In this document: positions 10,914 through 23,700 of the stretch, one piece after another
Position numbering within the stretch: the first letter of the stretch is position 1
Layout: each line of letters starts with the position of its first letter
Assembly: GCF_000003605.2 (NCBI RefSeq)
Contig: NW_003151260.1
Coordinates: forward strand, 152,890 to 181,813
Source: Saccoglossus kowalevskii
Taxonomy: Eukaryota > Hemichordata > Enteropneusta > Harrimaniidae
Length of the DNA: 28,924 nucleotides
Direction of reading: 5' to 3'
The notes under the pieces: model-generated
Seen by the model: the letters and a program-made list of their open reading frames with translations, nothing else
Database searches by the model: none
Told to the model about the DNA's origin: nothing
Position numbers and translations under genes: made by a program

Positions 10914-12322
10914 GTTCAGCCTAAAATACTTATATACAACAGAAAATACAGGCACAAAACACACACACATGCACACAATATATGTTAGAATATTTACATT
11001 AATTTTGAGTAAATTTTGTTAGCAGGTTTGCAAGCAAAGTATGTTGGACACAGCTGACCAAATCAGGTATTAAAAAGCCAGATGTCTCAGAATCCTGTGA
11101 ATTTATGTCCCTTGTGGTCAATAATATTGATTTAAACAAATGCACTTCTAAAAACTATAATGTCTGGTAGAAGTTGTCACTGATTTCACAAAAACATTGA
11201 TTTTGTGTTGCCCCAACACATTTTACAATATGAATGTCAACTCTAATTCAGCTGATATATGACATCATCTGAACTGATATATAAACTAAAATTATGACTA
11301 GAGTGGTTGGAATGTTCTGTTTCTAAGTCAATAATAAATATACAATGCTGCTAATCTCACAATCACATTTGTAGGTTTGCAAAGTAAAGTGTATTGACAT
11401 TCAAGACATTTTTGTTTGAACAGCTATAGAAATATCTATAACCTCTGCACAAATTCAGCACTAACTGACAATGTGGGAACAGTATATTTTGAAATTAAAA
11501 AAACATTATGGTTAATAAGCACATATAGAAATATACAAAATATACATTTTAATGAGTTTAGAAATTTCTGCATCACAAACTTAGTTGTAATAGTTGCAGA
11601 GAACAAAGTTCATTGTATATAGTATCACCACAGCAAAAATCTATTTGTATTTCTGATTAGCCCACAACCTTACAGAGTCTAACATCTAGACTTTTTCTAT
11701 GAATTTTACAAATTCAATATTTAGGAATTTTGAAACAAAATGATTTAGAATCAAAGATTTCAGCCGATCATTCAGAATTCTCTTTCATATCCTGTACGCA
11801 CATTGTGCATTATAGTTAAATTAATTGACCACATTGGGAACACAATATCAAAATTAAGGCCAACATGTAGAATAAACTGTGATAAACCTACAATTGAAAT
11901 AGTTTCTCAGGGTCTAGCCACTCTGGATTCATATACTGATGTACAGTGTGTTGAGTGAGCGGATTTCCCCCAAATCAGAATATAGAGCTGTTAAGGGGAC
12001 GGAAATATTCAAGCATACATAAAGGTATTCAAAATATAATAATTTAAATATGTAATACATTGTACATTGAACATATATATATAAAGCCTAAAGTAATATA
12101 ATAAATAGCTATGTACACAGCTCTAATGTAATCACAAAATTAACTTACAATAATATTAATACAATGTACCAATTAAAATAACTATTACAGGCTTTGACCA
12201 TCAATGATGATATACCACACATGTATAATATCAATCTCACTTTCATGAAGTATGTATTGAGTTGCTAATGGCAGTTATTCGTTCACTGTCCAACAAACTT
12301 CAAGTGTTGGAGAATGTTATTT

Positions 12323-14766
12323 TTAACAGAATGGGGAAGCAGTTGGATCAATAGTTTTGAAAACATCCTTTAATGTTGCATCAGGATCAGAAGGATCATT
12401 TGTTTCAGTTGGACTGTTAGTATTTTGTTGTAATTGTTGATTACCTGCTACAAACCTCTTCCGTGGATCTTGGTTGGTAATCGATGATTGGCTAGCCCCT
12501 CTACGATTAACAGGATTCAGACTTTGGGTACCTTGAAACTGCTGCTGGCCAGGGCTTCCTCCACCATGATCAAATTGATTTCTATTTCTTTGATTTGGAA
12601 ACTGTGGTTGGCTAGGGCTTCCTTCACCACGATCAAATTGATTCTTATTTTGTGAATCTTGAAAATGTTGCTGATTAGGATTTCCAGCTGGATTTCTATT
12701 TCTAGGATCTTGGTTCAACACTTGACCTTGCTGATGTCGACTTTTCGGCCTTATCTTTGAACCTTGTGTAAATGAGCTTACCTGTGGTAGTCTGTGATAA
12801 GCACGAACAGGATGACTAATCAAAGCATTTGTCTGCAGTCCTTGACTATTGTCAGACTGATCACCAATGTCTGGAAAATTTTTTGGTGATTGTGACTCGT
12901 TTATTATTTGTGATTTAGAATCTGTCCTAAGGCGTGTGTTTGCCTCTGGAGGTTGTGTTTTACGCTCACCCTTTGGCAGTTTTGGGATTGAATAATTTGA
13001 AAGTCTTCCCCCAGGTTTTTGTGCTTTTGGATTGGGCTGCACTTGTGTGTTTTGTTGACCTGTTCTGTTACTGGGTTCTGAAATAGATCTCTGTATCCTA
13101 GGATCTTGAGTCAAGTTCACAGGAGTGTAACTAACACCTGAGCTTGCATTAGGTTCTTCTACCAAAATATTTTGTGTGGCAATTTTAGAATCCTGACTGA
13201 TACTCCGTGCTAATCTTGGATCCACAGACCGTTCCCCTTGAAAGCTTCCTGTTAATGTATGGCTCCTTGGTGGTGATGCAGAATGTCTTGGGTCAAAAGG
13301 TGACTGACCCTGAGCCAATTGTGGTGGTGCAGATTGTCTTGGATCAAAAGATGTTGTTGACATAAGTGGCGGTGCTGAATTTCTTGGATCAAAAGATAAT
13401 TGTGGTCTTAGTGGCGGTGTGGAATTCCTTGGACCGAAAGATGACTGGCCAACTGGAGGTGGTGCAGTATGGAATAAAGAAGAATCCGCCTTCAGTGGTG
13501 GTGCTGAATTCCTCGGATCGAAAGAGGATGTAGGCATAAGTGGCGGTCCTGAATTCCTTGGATCAAAAGATGGTCTTAGTTGTGGTGGCAAAGTCCTTGG
13601 ATCAAATGATGACTGTGGCATAAGTGGTGGTGGTGCAGAATTCCTTGGATCAAAAGATGATTGTGGTCTTAGAGGTGGTGGCAAATTCCTTGGATCAAAA
13701 GATGACTGCGACCCTAAAGGTGGTGGTGCTGAAATCCTTGGATCAAAAGATGACTGCGACCCTAAAGGTGGTGGTGCTGAAATCCTTGGATCAAAAGATG
13801 ACTGCGGCCTTAGAGGTGGTGGTGCTGAATTCCTTGGATCAAAAGATGATTGTGGCCCTAGGGGTGGCAGTGCTGAATTCCTTGGATCAAGAGATGACTG
13901 CGGCCCTAGTGGTGGTGGTGCTGAATTCCTTGGATCAAAAGATGACTGCGGCCCTAGTGGTGGTGGTGCTGAATTCCTTGGATCAAAAGATGACTGCGGT
14001 CCTAGTGGTGGTGGTGCTGAATTCCTTGGATCAAAAGATGATTGTGGTCCTAGTGATGGAGTTGAAGTACTTGGATTCAAAGGAAGTAGTTGGGGAATGG
14101 CAGCCTTTCTCGGGTCAGCAGGCCGATCAGATTGTCTTCTTCGCCTGGGATCACTAGGTCTTTTCGTGGGTGGTGGTTTGGGAGCATTGGCTTTAAATTT
14201 TTCAACTTCAAAACTCTCTTCAATATCCTTCCAATGCAGTAACTGTAAATCAGGATTCTGGAAATCTTTTGGCTGCTTGTGCAGTCTAGGATCTTCATGT
14301 GGAAGCCTATGGGTGTCACTGACACTGGGCATTGTCTTAGTAACAGGATCTAATGGAATTGTCTGCTGTTGGTTGGTTGGCGATTTCAATTCAGTTATTC
14401 TTACTCCATCATTGGTTGTGCTTAATTGTTCAGATTTTTCAGTTTGAACCAATGGAGGAGGTTCCTCAGTAATTTGTTTCTGTACTCTAGGGTCTGCGTG
14501 CAGTGTTCTTGTTGTTGGATCAATCTTCGGCTGAGTTGCATCTTGTCCACTACCTCTAGCACTCAGTAAAAGTTGATCTATAATATTCATTTGGGCATTA
14601 GCTTGAGCAGTAGCAGCTGTGTTCGCTTGCGACTGTGAGACTTGTTGTCTGATTGTATGAAGAACTGCTGCTAGTGGTTGGCTATTACTAGATGCCCCAG
14701 CTGGGAGAGACAAAGGCATAGCACCATCTTCATCATCACTCGAGTACCAATCATCGTCATCCCCAG
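12323..14766 (-). CDS. ZC3H4: ZC3H4-like exon 10 (terminal): DPR-rich disordered tail
   Basis: The acceptor is ATGTTTTAG|. It opens [15 protein letters not shown] and soon has [11 protein letters not shown], matching GNWYSSDEDEG and SILKTLRQQ in human ZC3H4. About 25 Asp-Pro-Arg motifs follow, most of them in the tandem array at residues ~830-1090. A Gln/Asn-rich segment with 21-residue repeats (~1270-1350) precedes the conserved end [16 protein letters not shown]. Human ZC3H6 also ends FDPTASPFC, so the terminus is certain. Confidence 0.95.
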
Positions 14767-17700
14767 CTAAAACATACAAAGATAAGATATTAAATTAGAG
14801 ATTTTTAAATATCTGAGTATCCTTGAAAGAAGACATGCAGCAGATGATTTGGTGACTTCATTTCTGGATGATATAATACATAATTTTTATGGTGTCACAT
14901 CATCTGTATGTATTGGTATGTAGCAAATAGCTTAGTAGAAGCAGCTCAGCATAATAAACAATAAATTAGTTCTGAATGCTCCCTGGTATGTTTTATGCAT
15001 TCCTGAGTCAACTTATCATGTTACTGCGAATAATAAATATACGGTCTTACCTGCATCTTTCTCATCTTGTTTCTGTTCTTCAGATGTTGTTAACTCATCC
15101 TCCTGTTGTTTTTGTTGAATTCTCATGAACAGTTCTCTTTGTTTGGGTGCTAGAAACATTGGAACTTTAGGTGGTTGTATATTGGCTCTCCTTATTTCAC
15201 CATCACTACCAACAGCAGCTACACTACTGGTAGCTGAATCACTGTCTCTGTTTTCATCTTCTATTTTTGGACCTTGCTGATTGTCACTGTCACCAACAGA
15301 ATCTAAAATAAACCCAAGTAGAGCGCCATTAGTTCCACAATACTTTTGTCTGCTGAGTACTGGTAAGTACATGTCAAGTCTTTTGCCTTACAGCAATTTC
15401 TTAAAACCCTCACTGACCAGGGCCATACTATGTCATACTAAAGCGTATAAATCTAAATCTAAACATGGTTTCAGAACTTCACTAAAACAAAACGGCCATT
15501 TTGAATCCAATCCAAAGGAACATGCAAGTTCCATAATGACATACATGACTGGGTATCCAGTCGCAGTATCACAAAAATGACTTTGATGATCATTTTTTAG
15601 CACAGAAATAGCCGTTATTCAGCCATCTGGAATCAGATCCCAAACTGAATGAACGTGTGCAAGTAATCTTAGTAAGTATGATATATTTGTGAACTTTGAA
15701 TGTAATCAGTTTAAGCATGTCAAAGATACAGGTGGAAATATACACACAGGGGTAAAATCACAAGTCCATGTTTTCGGACTTTGTTCAAACAGGAGCCAAT
15801 AATCCCAATGAATGAAATTTGTTTCCATCTAAAAATTCTAGTGTAAGCTTACAATGAAAATTTTGGAAGCCAACCTGAGAATTTATACATGTGCCATAGA
15901 CAAAATACTAACCTGGTTGACTAGGGTAAAAGTTGTCATAGAATGTAGAAGGTGTTTTCATAGGACTGGTTGTTGTCATTCCTCGCACCGGTAAAGCAGA
16001 CTGTGAAGGAGGTTGATCGTCTTCCATCATTCTTTGACTATCAGATTCGGAAACACTCCCTTCCACTTCAGGTGATTCTTCTGCGTTGTAAAACTGAAAC
16101 CTGATATATATATAAACCATAAACAACTCAACTCAATAATCCATGTGGATATTTGGCAGAATCAACATTTGAGACCACAACATTTATGTCATCTTTGCAC
16201 TTACTTTGAACAAAATCTGTAAGGCATGTTTGAGAAATGATAAAAACATAAATATAATATCGAACAGCCACATTGAATTAAACAACAAAACAAACCATTA
16301 ATGACGTCAATACCAAGTTTGAATGAATACATCCAGGCATGGAAAACGAATTATGATGTGTTGAAATTTTATATTTGGTGTTTTTGGAACAAATATAGCA
16401 TCCAGTCAATCAAATTAGTCTAAGTTGACAATAATATAGCTGTATACACACATTTGCATCACATAGTCACTGTGAATTATCAAGTTTAAGAAATATAATT
16501 ATAAAATTTAAACATGAGCGGTCTCTGGGCATGTCAGAAATATAGCTGGAAAACAGCATTAACCTTTTCACAACCAGTTCCTTCTTTTCATCACAAATTC
16601 ACAAAATAGTCCTGTTATACTCTCAGAAGAAGTAAAAACTTTTTGTCTGTTGGCTCCAAACTTAGGGTTCATTTCCAGAAATATTGAAGAATACAAGAAA
16701 TAAGTGCAGATAAATTTTAGCAAGGAAGACTGGTGGTGAAAAGGTTAAAACAATATGCCCGGTTCCCTATCTCAGACTGCATTTGAACAGAGACAGATTA
16801 ACAATTAAGAACAAACAATCATGTCACAATACCCTCTTCTCTTGAAGTCGTATGAATTGGTAAAACCTGAAGCAGAGATGTTGAGCTTATTGAATAAAAT
16901 ATTTCCAATATTACATGTCCAAAATCTGTATCTGAGCTGAAATACTGAACAGTCCTTACTTTTGAGTTTCTTTTGCTAATATTTTCTGCCCTTGATGACC
17001 TGTAGGAGCAACATGTATATCAAATAATGATGGAATACTAGTATTAGCTGTCTGTCCTCCTGGTGTACCTGGAGTGGGCAATAGAGTGCGCCGTGGTTGA
17101 TCCTGTGCACCTTGTGGCATTTCCTCAAACTCTTCATTATAGGGCATTTGTAGATCGTTTTTATCAAACCTCTTTTCTCGTCCGTGATTCAAAACCTGGA
17201 AACAAAAGACTCCGGAGTTAGGAGTTTAAAACACTTTAATTCGTCTTCTTGTCCATTACTGACCCGTCCTCTTGAAAAAAGTCCTACTAAACAAGATTTT
17301 GAACTTTGATTTGCAAGATGACCAACTATAGACTAAAATTTATGATTTCTTAAACTTTAAGAACTACCTTACCTTTTCCAGTAATGGCCTTGTCTCATCT
17401 GTTAACGGATCGTGTGAAAATTTACAGTTTTCACCTTGATAACATTCTGCCCCCGTATGGAAAAACTTGCATGGATAATTAGGTGAGAAAAGTTAAAGTA
17501 TTAACTGAGAAGAGATTTACCATTCACAACCCTAACAAGTCATTGTAAAAGTATTTGAATGATAGTCACCATTCAGGCGTGTAAAATGAGATCACAATAC
17601 AAAACAAATGCAAGCTTAGAATAAATGTGTGCTAAGGGTATTGGAGGCAAAGAACTTAAAAGATGGTGGTCGACACGACAGGACATGACATGGTAATCAT

Positions 17701-20700
17701 AGCAATGTACACAAGTAAATATATTTTAAAATACATGAAATTCAAACATGTGCTGCACAACAACCACCATCCTTTAAAATTAACTAAAAATATAAGTCAG
17801 TTGACTAAGATAGCTCTGCTTATTATGATGTAAAAGCAATCTGACCCGTTTATAAATACTAACAGAAAACACTACAAAGATAATATTAAAACAACATTTG
17901 AATGTATATCTGTAGTTTATCATAGAACACCTATGCATCAACTTTCACTTAAATCATTCAAGTGATATCAGTGACGAAGAATAAAATTTGCTATTAATTA
18001 TGCAAATTAGATGTTTAATACACATGAATTTCAACCCAAAACTAATCAGATACTCGTGGTGATCTTAAACAAATTGGTTTAAGGTTAATCCCAGTCTTCC
18101 TTCCATGAAGACAGTAAGTCACAAATTGGGCATAATTCAAGTGTTAATGCTCTAAGACTATTGTGCCAGCATGTAGATGGGCAAAGTGTCATACATGTAT
18201 ACCTCATGTGGATTTAGTACGTATGTCTATGGTGTTAACAAATCTTACATTCATTTAACATATTGAAAAGGATATCATGCAGAAACAAACACTGATCGCC
18301 CTTCACACAGTTACTGTTTAAATAAAATTTACATAATTCATTTTTCTTGTTTTGTGCTCCAGCATGGGAGAATGGACAGTGTTCACCCTGTTAAAAAAAA
18401 CAAAGAATATGTTAAATGCAAACACTAACAAATTTATATATAGGAAAAAGTTAAACAAGAAATCATGATGGGTGTATCTTACCTTGGAACACTTTCCATC
18501 CATGTAAAACTTGCATGGAACTTTACTTCTTGGTAGTTGTCCAATTCCACCACGACCTCTACCTCTACCACGCCCATGGAACCCCCTACCCCTTCCTCTG
18601 ATGAACTGAAAACAAAAGGTTTGGTTGTTTACTGAACATTATTTGAGCCACCATGATGATTTTCGCTATTTATTTCATATACTAATTTAATATCAGTTTG
18701 TTTGTTTTTTTGCTCTAGCCGTATTTACACAAAGTTATTTAAATGTAACAAGACGCAACAAGAGCTGGGAATTTTTTCTGTCAAGACCTTTCGCCAATTT
18801 GGTTTCAAATTAACAAAAAAGTTATAGAAAAATACATTATGATGAGAAAAACAATGGCATTAAAAGTGTATATTACTGCAGCATATGTCATTTGTACATA
18901 AATGTGTAATAAGTAACGATATGACCTACATGTCTTGGACTATGGTGTTCACCATCATGCTCCATTTCTCCATTATTAGAGTTGTTCTCCCAATCATTGT
19001 TATATTGTGCTCCAGGTGGAACAGCGTAATTAGATTGATGATACATATTGTAGCCACCATGCGAGTAAGATCTATCAAAGGGTCTGTCATAAGGGTCGTT
19101 TTCATCAAATGAATCACTATAGTCTGAATATGAAGGACTTCTTGATGGTGGAGACTGTTGACAAATGATACATAATAATTAATTAGATGAGAGTTAACAA
19201 ATTTCAACAATGTCACAGTTCAGATCAGAGCCAACTGGGTACATTTGCATATCACACTTTCCAGGATATATGGTTCTCTATTGTTTTATTACAGTTATTT
19301 CCCTACTTAAAATGAAATCAACCATTCCAGGGAACATGCATTTAATGTTTAACTATTAGATGGTTTTCATATAATATTATGATTGCTGAACACAATACAG
19401 TAACAGCGCTATCTGGAGCTTAAATTGAAGTATTTTTCCCACCAAATCTATGCAATTACACGTCAATAATCAAATTTGTACTACTGATGAATTTGGTTCC
19501 AGAAAGGTGGAAATGCATGTTTACAACTCAAATAGATGCTGGTTTTTAATGCCACAGTACCTCACTCCGATGCCGCCTCCTCTTCTTTCGCTTCCTTCTA
19601 GCATCTCTTTCTTTTTCCTTTTCTCGTCTTCGCTTTTTCTTTTTTCTCCTATGCCTTTCTTCTTTCTCTTTTAGTCTTGCTCTTCTTTCCTTATCTTCCA
19701 AGTCTTCCTCGTCATCCGTATCATCATCGTTTCCTTTGATGACTTCATTTTCCTCTATGTCTTCTTTTTCATCGAATACTTTTGCTTTCTCCTCCGCCAT
19801 TGGTTCTCCCTCGCATACTTTCTCTTCTTCCTGTTCCTGCCCAGTTTCATCTCCATTCACCTCCTCTTCTTCCCCGCCAGAATCTTCAAGTTCACCATCC
19901 TCAAGTTCACCTTCTTCTTTATCCTCTTCATCATCCCCATCATTTTCTTCTCCGTCTTCAACTTCTGTACTTGTTAGTTCTCCAGCTACAGCCTCATGCC
20001 TGTAAATCAGTAAAACAAAGATTATCACGCATGTTCACAATAACCTTCTAACCGCCAGTTCTCTCTTTTCATCACAAATTTACAAAATAGTCCCGGAGGT
20101 GAAAAGGTTAAAAACAAAAACATGACCACAGCCCTAAATTAGTCTACTGTCAATAGATGAGCACATACTTGGATAAACATTGGAAAGAAGACCGTTAGTG
20201 CCTGGTACCAAATCATTTTGAATAATAAAATTGTCAGTAACCACATTTTGTGTTTACAAGTAAAAAAAAAAAGCATTTTCCACGGATATTAAAATTTATT
20301 TATTATGTACGTATATATTTTGCATATACCAAATTTGAACAAATTTCACCATGTACGTCTGTGATCTTTTGCAATAATATAAAAATAAAATATTTCAAAC
20401 CATGATACGTGTGCACATTGATGTGTAAACTTAAATTGTCTAGGCATGCTGAAACATGGCTCGGAAACATCAATAAAGCAACTAGTTATATTGAACTATA
20501 TTGAATCATATTTGTATGACAAAATATAGTGAATCAAGATCTCAATCTGTAGTTTGAATATAAACCATACATCCACATATACATGCAGCTGATTTGTCAA
20601 TAGTCTGCCATCAGAAAATGAAATAATGCCTTTGCTTATCTCTTGATGTTTTCTGTACGTGTAAAGTTTGAATGGCAGAGACACGACTGCAAAACAAAAT

Positions 20701-23700
20701 GCATGTTCCAAACACATCAAAAGTTACATATTAGCAAAAATTAATAATTTCAAATTTTATGTCAACTATCTAACTACATACAGCAGACAATAACTGCAAA
20801 TACCAGAGCTCTGAGACAATTCCGTGTCAACAAGCACACATGGCGGAAAATGCAATAAGATAAGCTGCGAATGAGATTTTGATAGATTCAGATTTAGATG
20901 GATTAACAATCCAGTCGCTTCTGTTTGGTAGCATCTGTTTCCAATAACAAATATAATTGTTTTTCAAGTTTTTACAAAATAGCTTGCATTCCAGTTTTTT
21001 TATTAGTTTTTAAATCAGTGTCATATTTATCATTTCATTTCAAAAAAAGCCTACTAAATCATTTTCCTCATCATATACTAACAATTCAATCATGTTTGTT
21101 GTCTATTAGAGTAATTGTGATTAGGAGACCTTTTTCTCAAATTTTTATTTTCAACAAAACATCTCCTGTATCACTACTATTTGAACATTGAGAAAATAGC
21201 CTATATGCTATAAACTCACGTTGCACATTAAATCACTTGCTAGTCAAAAAAGATGGCCATGGGGTTGTGTCCAGATCTCCATAGCGGTCATCTATTAAAA
21301 TCCAATTTTGTTAAGTGATCTTCAAAGATTAGGGTACAAGACAACTTACTGGGTGCCCTGGGCAAAATGCCAAATATGTTGATATCTTGAGAGGCTAAGC
21401 CGCTCTAACAGCCTCCGATTATAATAATAGTGTGTATTGTGTGTCATAATTTTTTTACGGTCTCCATCAAGTGACCGATTTCAAGGAAATGGCGACTACT
21501 TGAACCTTAGTTTTCACATTGCATTCTATGTAATAATAACCTTGTGTAGGATCAGCATACCAAAGTCTTTGTGAATTTACTTTAATGGCAGTTATAAATG
21601 TTTGTCACTGGTTTTTGTTTACTCATTTGTCAGAATGAAATGTTTACATGCATAGTTACATTTCATAGTGCTATAAGTGTCATCATTTGAAATATACACT
21701 ATCTATTTGAAGTTTTATTCTAATGAACCAAGTGTAGACTGAATAAAATATGATGTACGAATGTAAACCTGGATTAAAACACTATAAGAAATATCTCTAC
21801 CAGTTGTGTATGTTATTAGCAACATTTGATGAAGCTTTGTACATTGATGATTAACAGAATTATTGGTGAATGGCAGCGTTACTAATTATGATTGATGCAC
21901 CTGCCAGTGTTATGTGGACCCTAATGACGTACTTCACATACGAGTAGCTAGTCATGCTGTGAGAGGGTGGGTAGTTCTTAATTTTTGAAAAATGTTTAAT
22001 CGGTACTGCCCATCTTTAACTTAACTTTGCATACTGTGAACACACCTTTGTCAAAACATGTTCAAACAAATCACTAATGTTATTTAAAGCCCATTAACCC
22101 TTTAAACCAGCAGAATGTTCTTTATATTTATTCAAAAAAGCTGATCACGGTATGTGGGTGAATGCAAAATTTAAATTTAACACAAATTCTTGTAAAAAAA
22201 ATGTACAAAACCTTGCACTAAATGTTATGTCATTTAAAGGGTTAACAGCACAGGCTTAAACATAGTGTACTAGTTAGTGACAATTCTATTACTATTGTGT
22301 AGAGAAATGCTACCAGTACATTTCCATTTTTACATTAGCTTCTCTTACATGTAAACATGTGCTACAGAAATCCACAGAGTTTTCAGTAGACATACACACT
22401 ACAAGTTACAATCCCAGAAATAATCACTGGATAAACAAGTTATGACAAGAAACCAATTACCAATTTTACCAACTTAATGAGCCAATGTCTTCACTCGGTT
22501 GTTAGCTTGGTACATTTCTATTTTCTACTTTAGCTTCAAACAATACAAGCTACACAAACCCAAATCAATAGTATTTGACCAGATGTAGATGAAGCAAATT
22601 ACTACAATTAGGAATTTTAACAAGCTATGACAAGATAGTTTAACCAATTTCAACACACCAATGATTTTTTTTGAATGTGGACGTGGAGTATTTATTCAAA
22701 TAAAATTGCAATGAATACATTTTCACTGGATTAACAACTTGATATTCGTGGTTTGAATTATATAGTGTTCAAATGCAATTGTATACAAAGCTAGTTGGAA
22801 TTACAATTCTAAGGTCTAGGATTGTCATTGAGATTCTAAGCAGTGGATAGGTGTCAATTGAATTATTAATTTCAAGTTTTCAAAGTAGTCAATAAAAAAG
22901 GTTGAAGTAGCCGGGCAATTAAGCAGGTTACCTGTTTCTAACAATACCTTGAACAGGTACAAATGTATTTTTGTACTGCAGTATTCTTAAGTTACTCAAT
23001 TTCAAGACAAAAACTTTGATAATGCACCATACTGATTGACATTATTATTTATTTATTGATATTTGACTATTTAGTAAGGCCACCAAGATATTCAGGTGGG
23101 GCATCAAGGTAATGTTCTTTGTGAATTTTAGACTATTTTAGACTCCCAAATTTAATGCGAATACATTTACTAATTATCTTACATCCTGGTTACCTGACCA
23201 CCAATCCGATTATCTACCATAATTCTTAGCAGTAGGGAGACTCAAAAACACATTGCCCTGAACCAATTCCCTTTTATGACAAGGTATTCCACCTAGTTAG
23301 TAGGGACCATTTAAAAGTAGAGCCATGCTTCAATTATTATGTAAATAGAAATCATTCTAATTAGAAAGGCATATACAAATATTTATTAGTCATCTAGCAA
23401 AGGTATAGTTAGGAAGGGGAGTGCTCAAGTTATAATAAATTTGCCCAATGTTTTATTAAAAAATAGGTTTTTGTAAATTGTTTACAATGTAGTGATATTT
23501 AAAGAAGAAAAAGTAAATACTTTCCATGGAAGTTTTTTTATTTTTTTTATTTTGTAGGCAGAGATAATGCTATATTAATAGTTTAAGTATAGGTTATAGA
23601 ATAACTAGTGACTTATACACAGTTTTAGGTCATCTGTATTGTTTAATACTGTATTATAGAGATAAGAGTAGCCATAAATAAAAATATGATATATATATAT

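Noticed and set aside
13419-14447. Long open frames on the plus strand (342 and 177 codons) opposite the ZC3H4-like last exon
   Set aside because: They are produced by the 48 bp repeat: a stop-free unit repeats stop-free in several frames. The minus strand carries conserved family sequence on both sides.
19736-20051. Serine- and proline-rich plus-strand frames
   Set aside because: They are antisense to the Glu/Asp/Lys-rich exon 2, whose codons read as Ser/Pro/Leu codons on the other strand.
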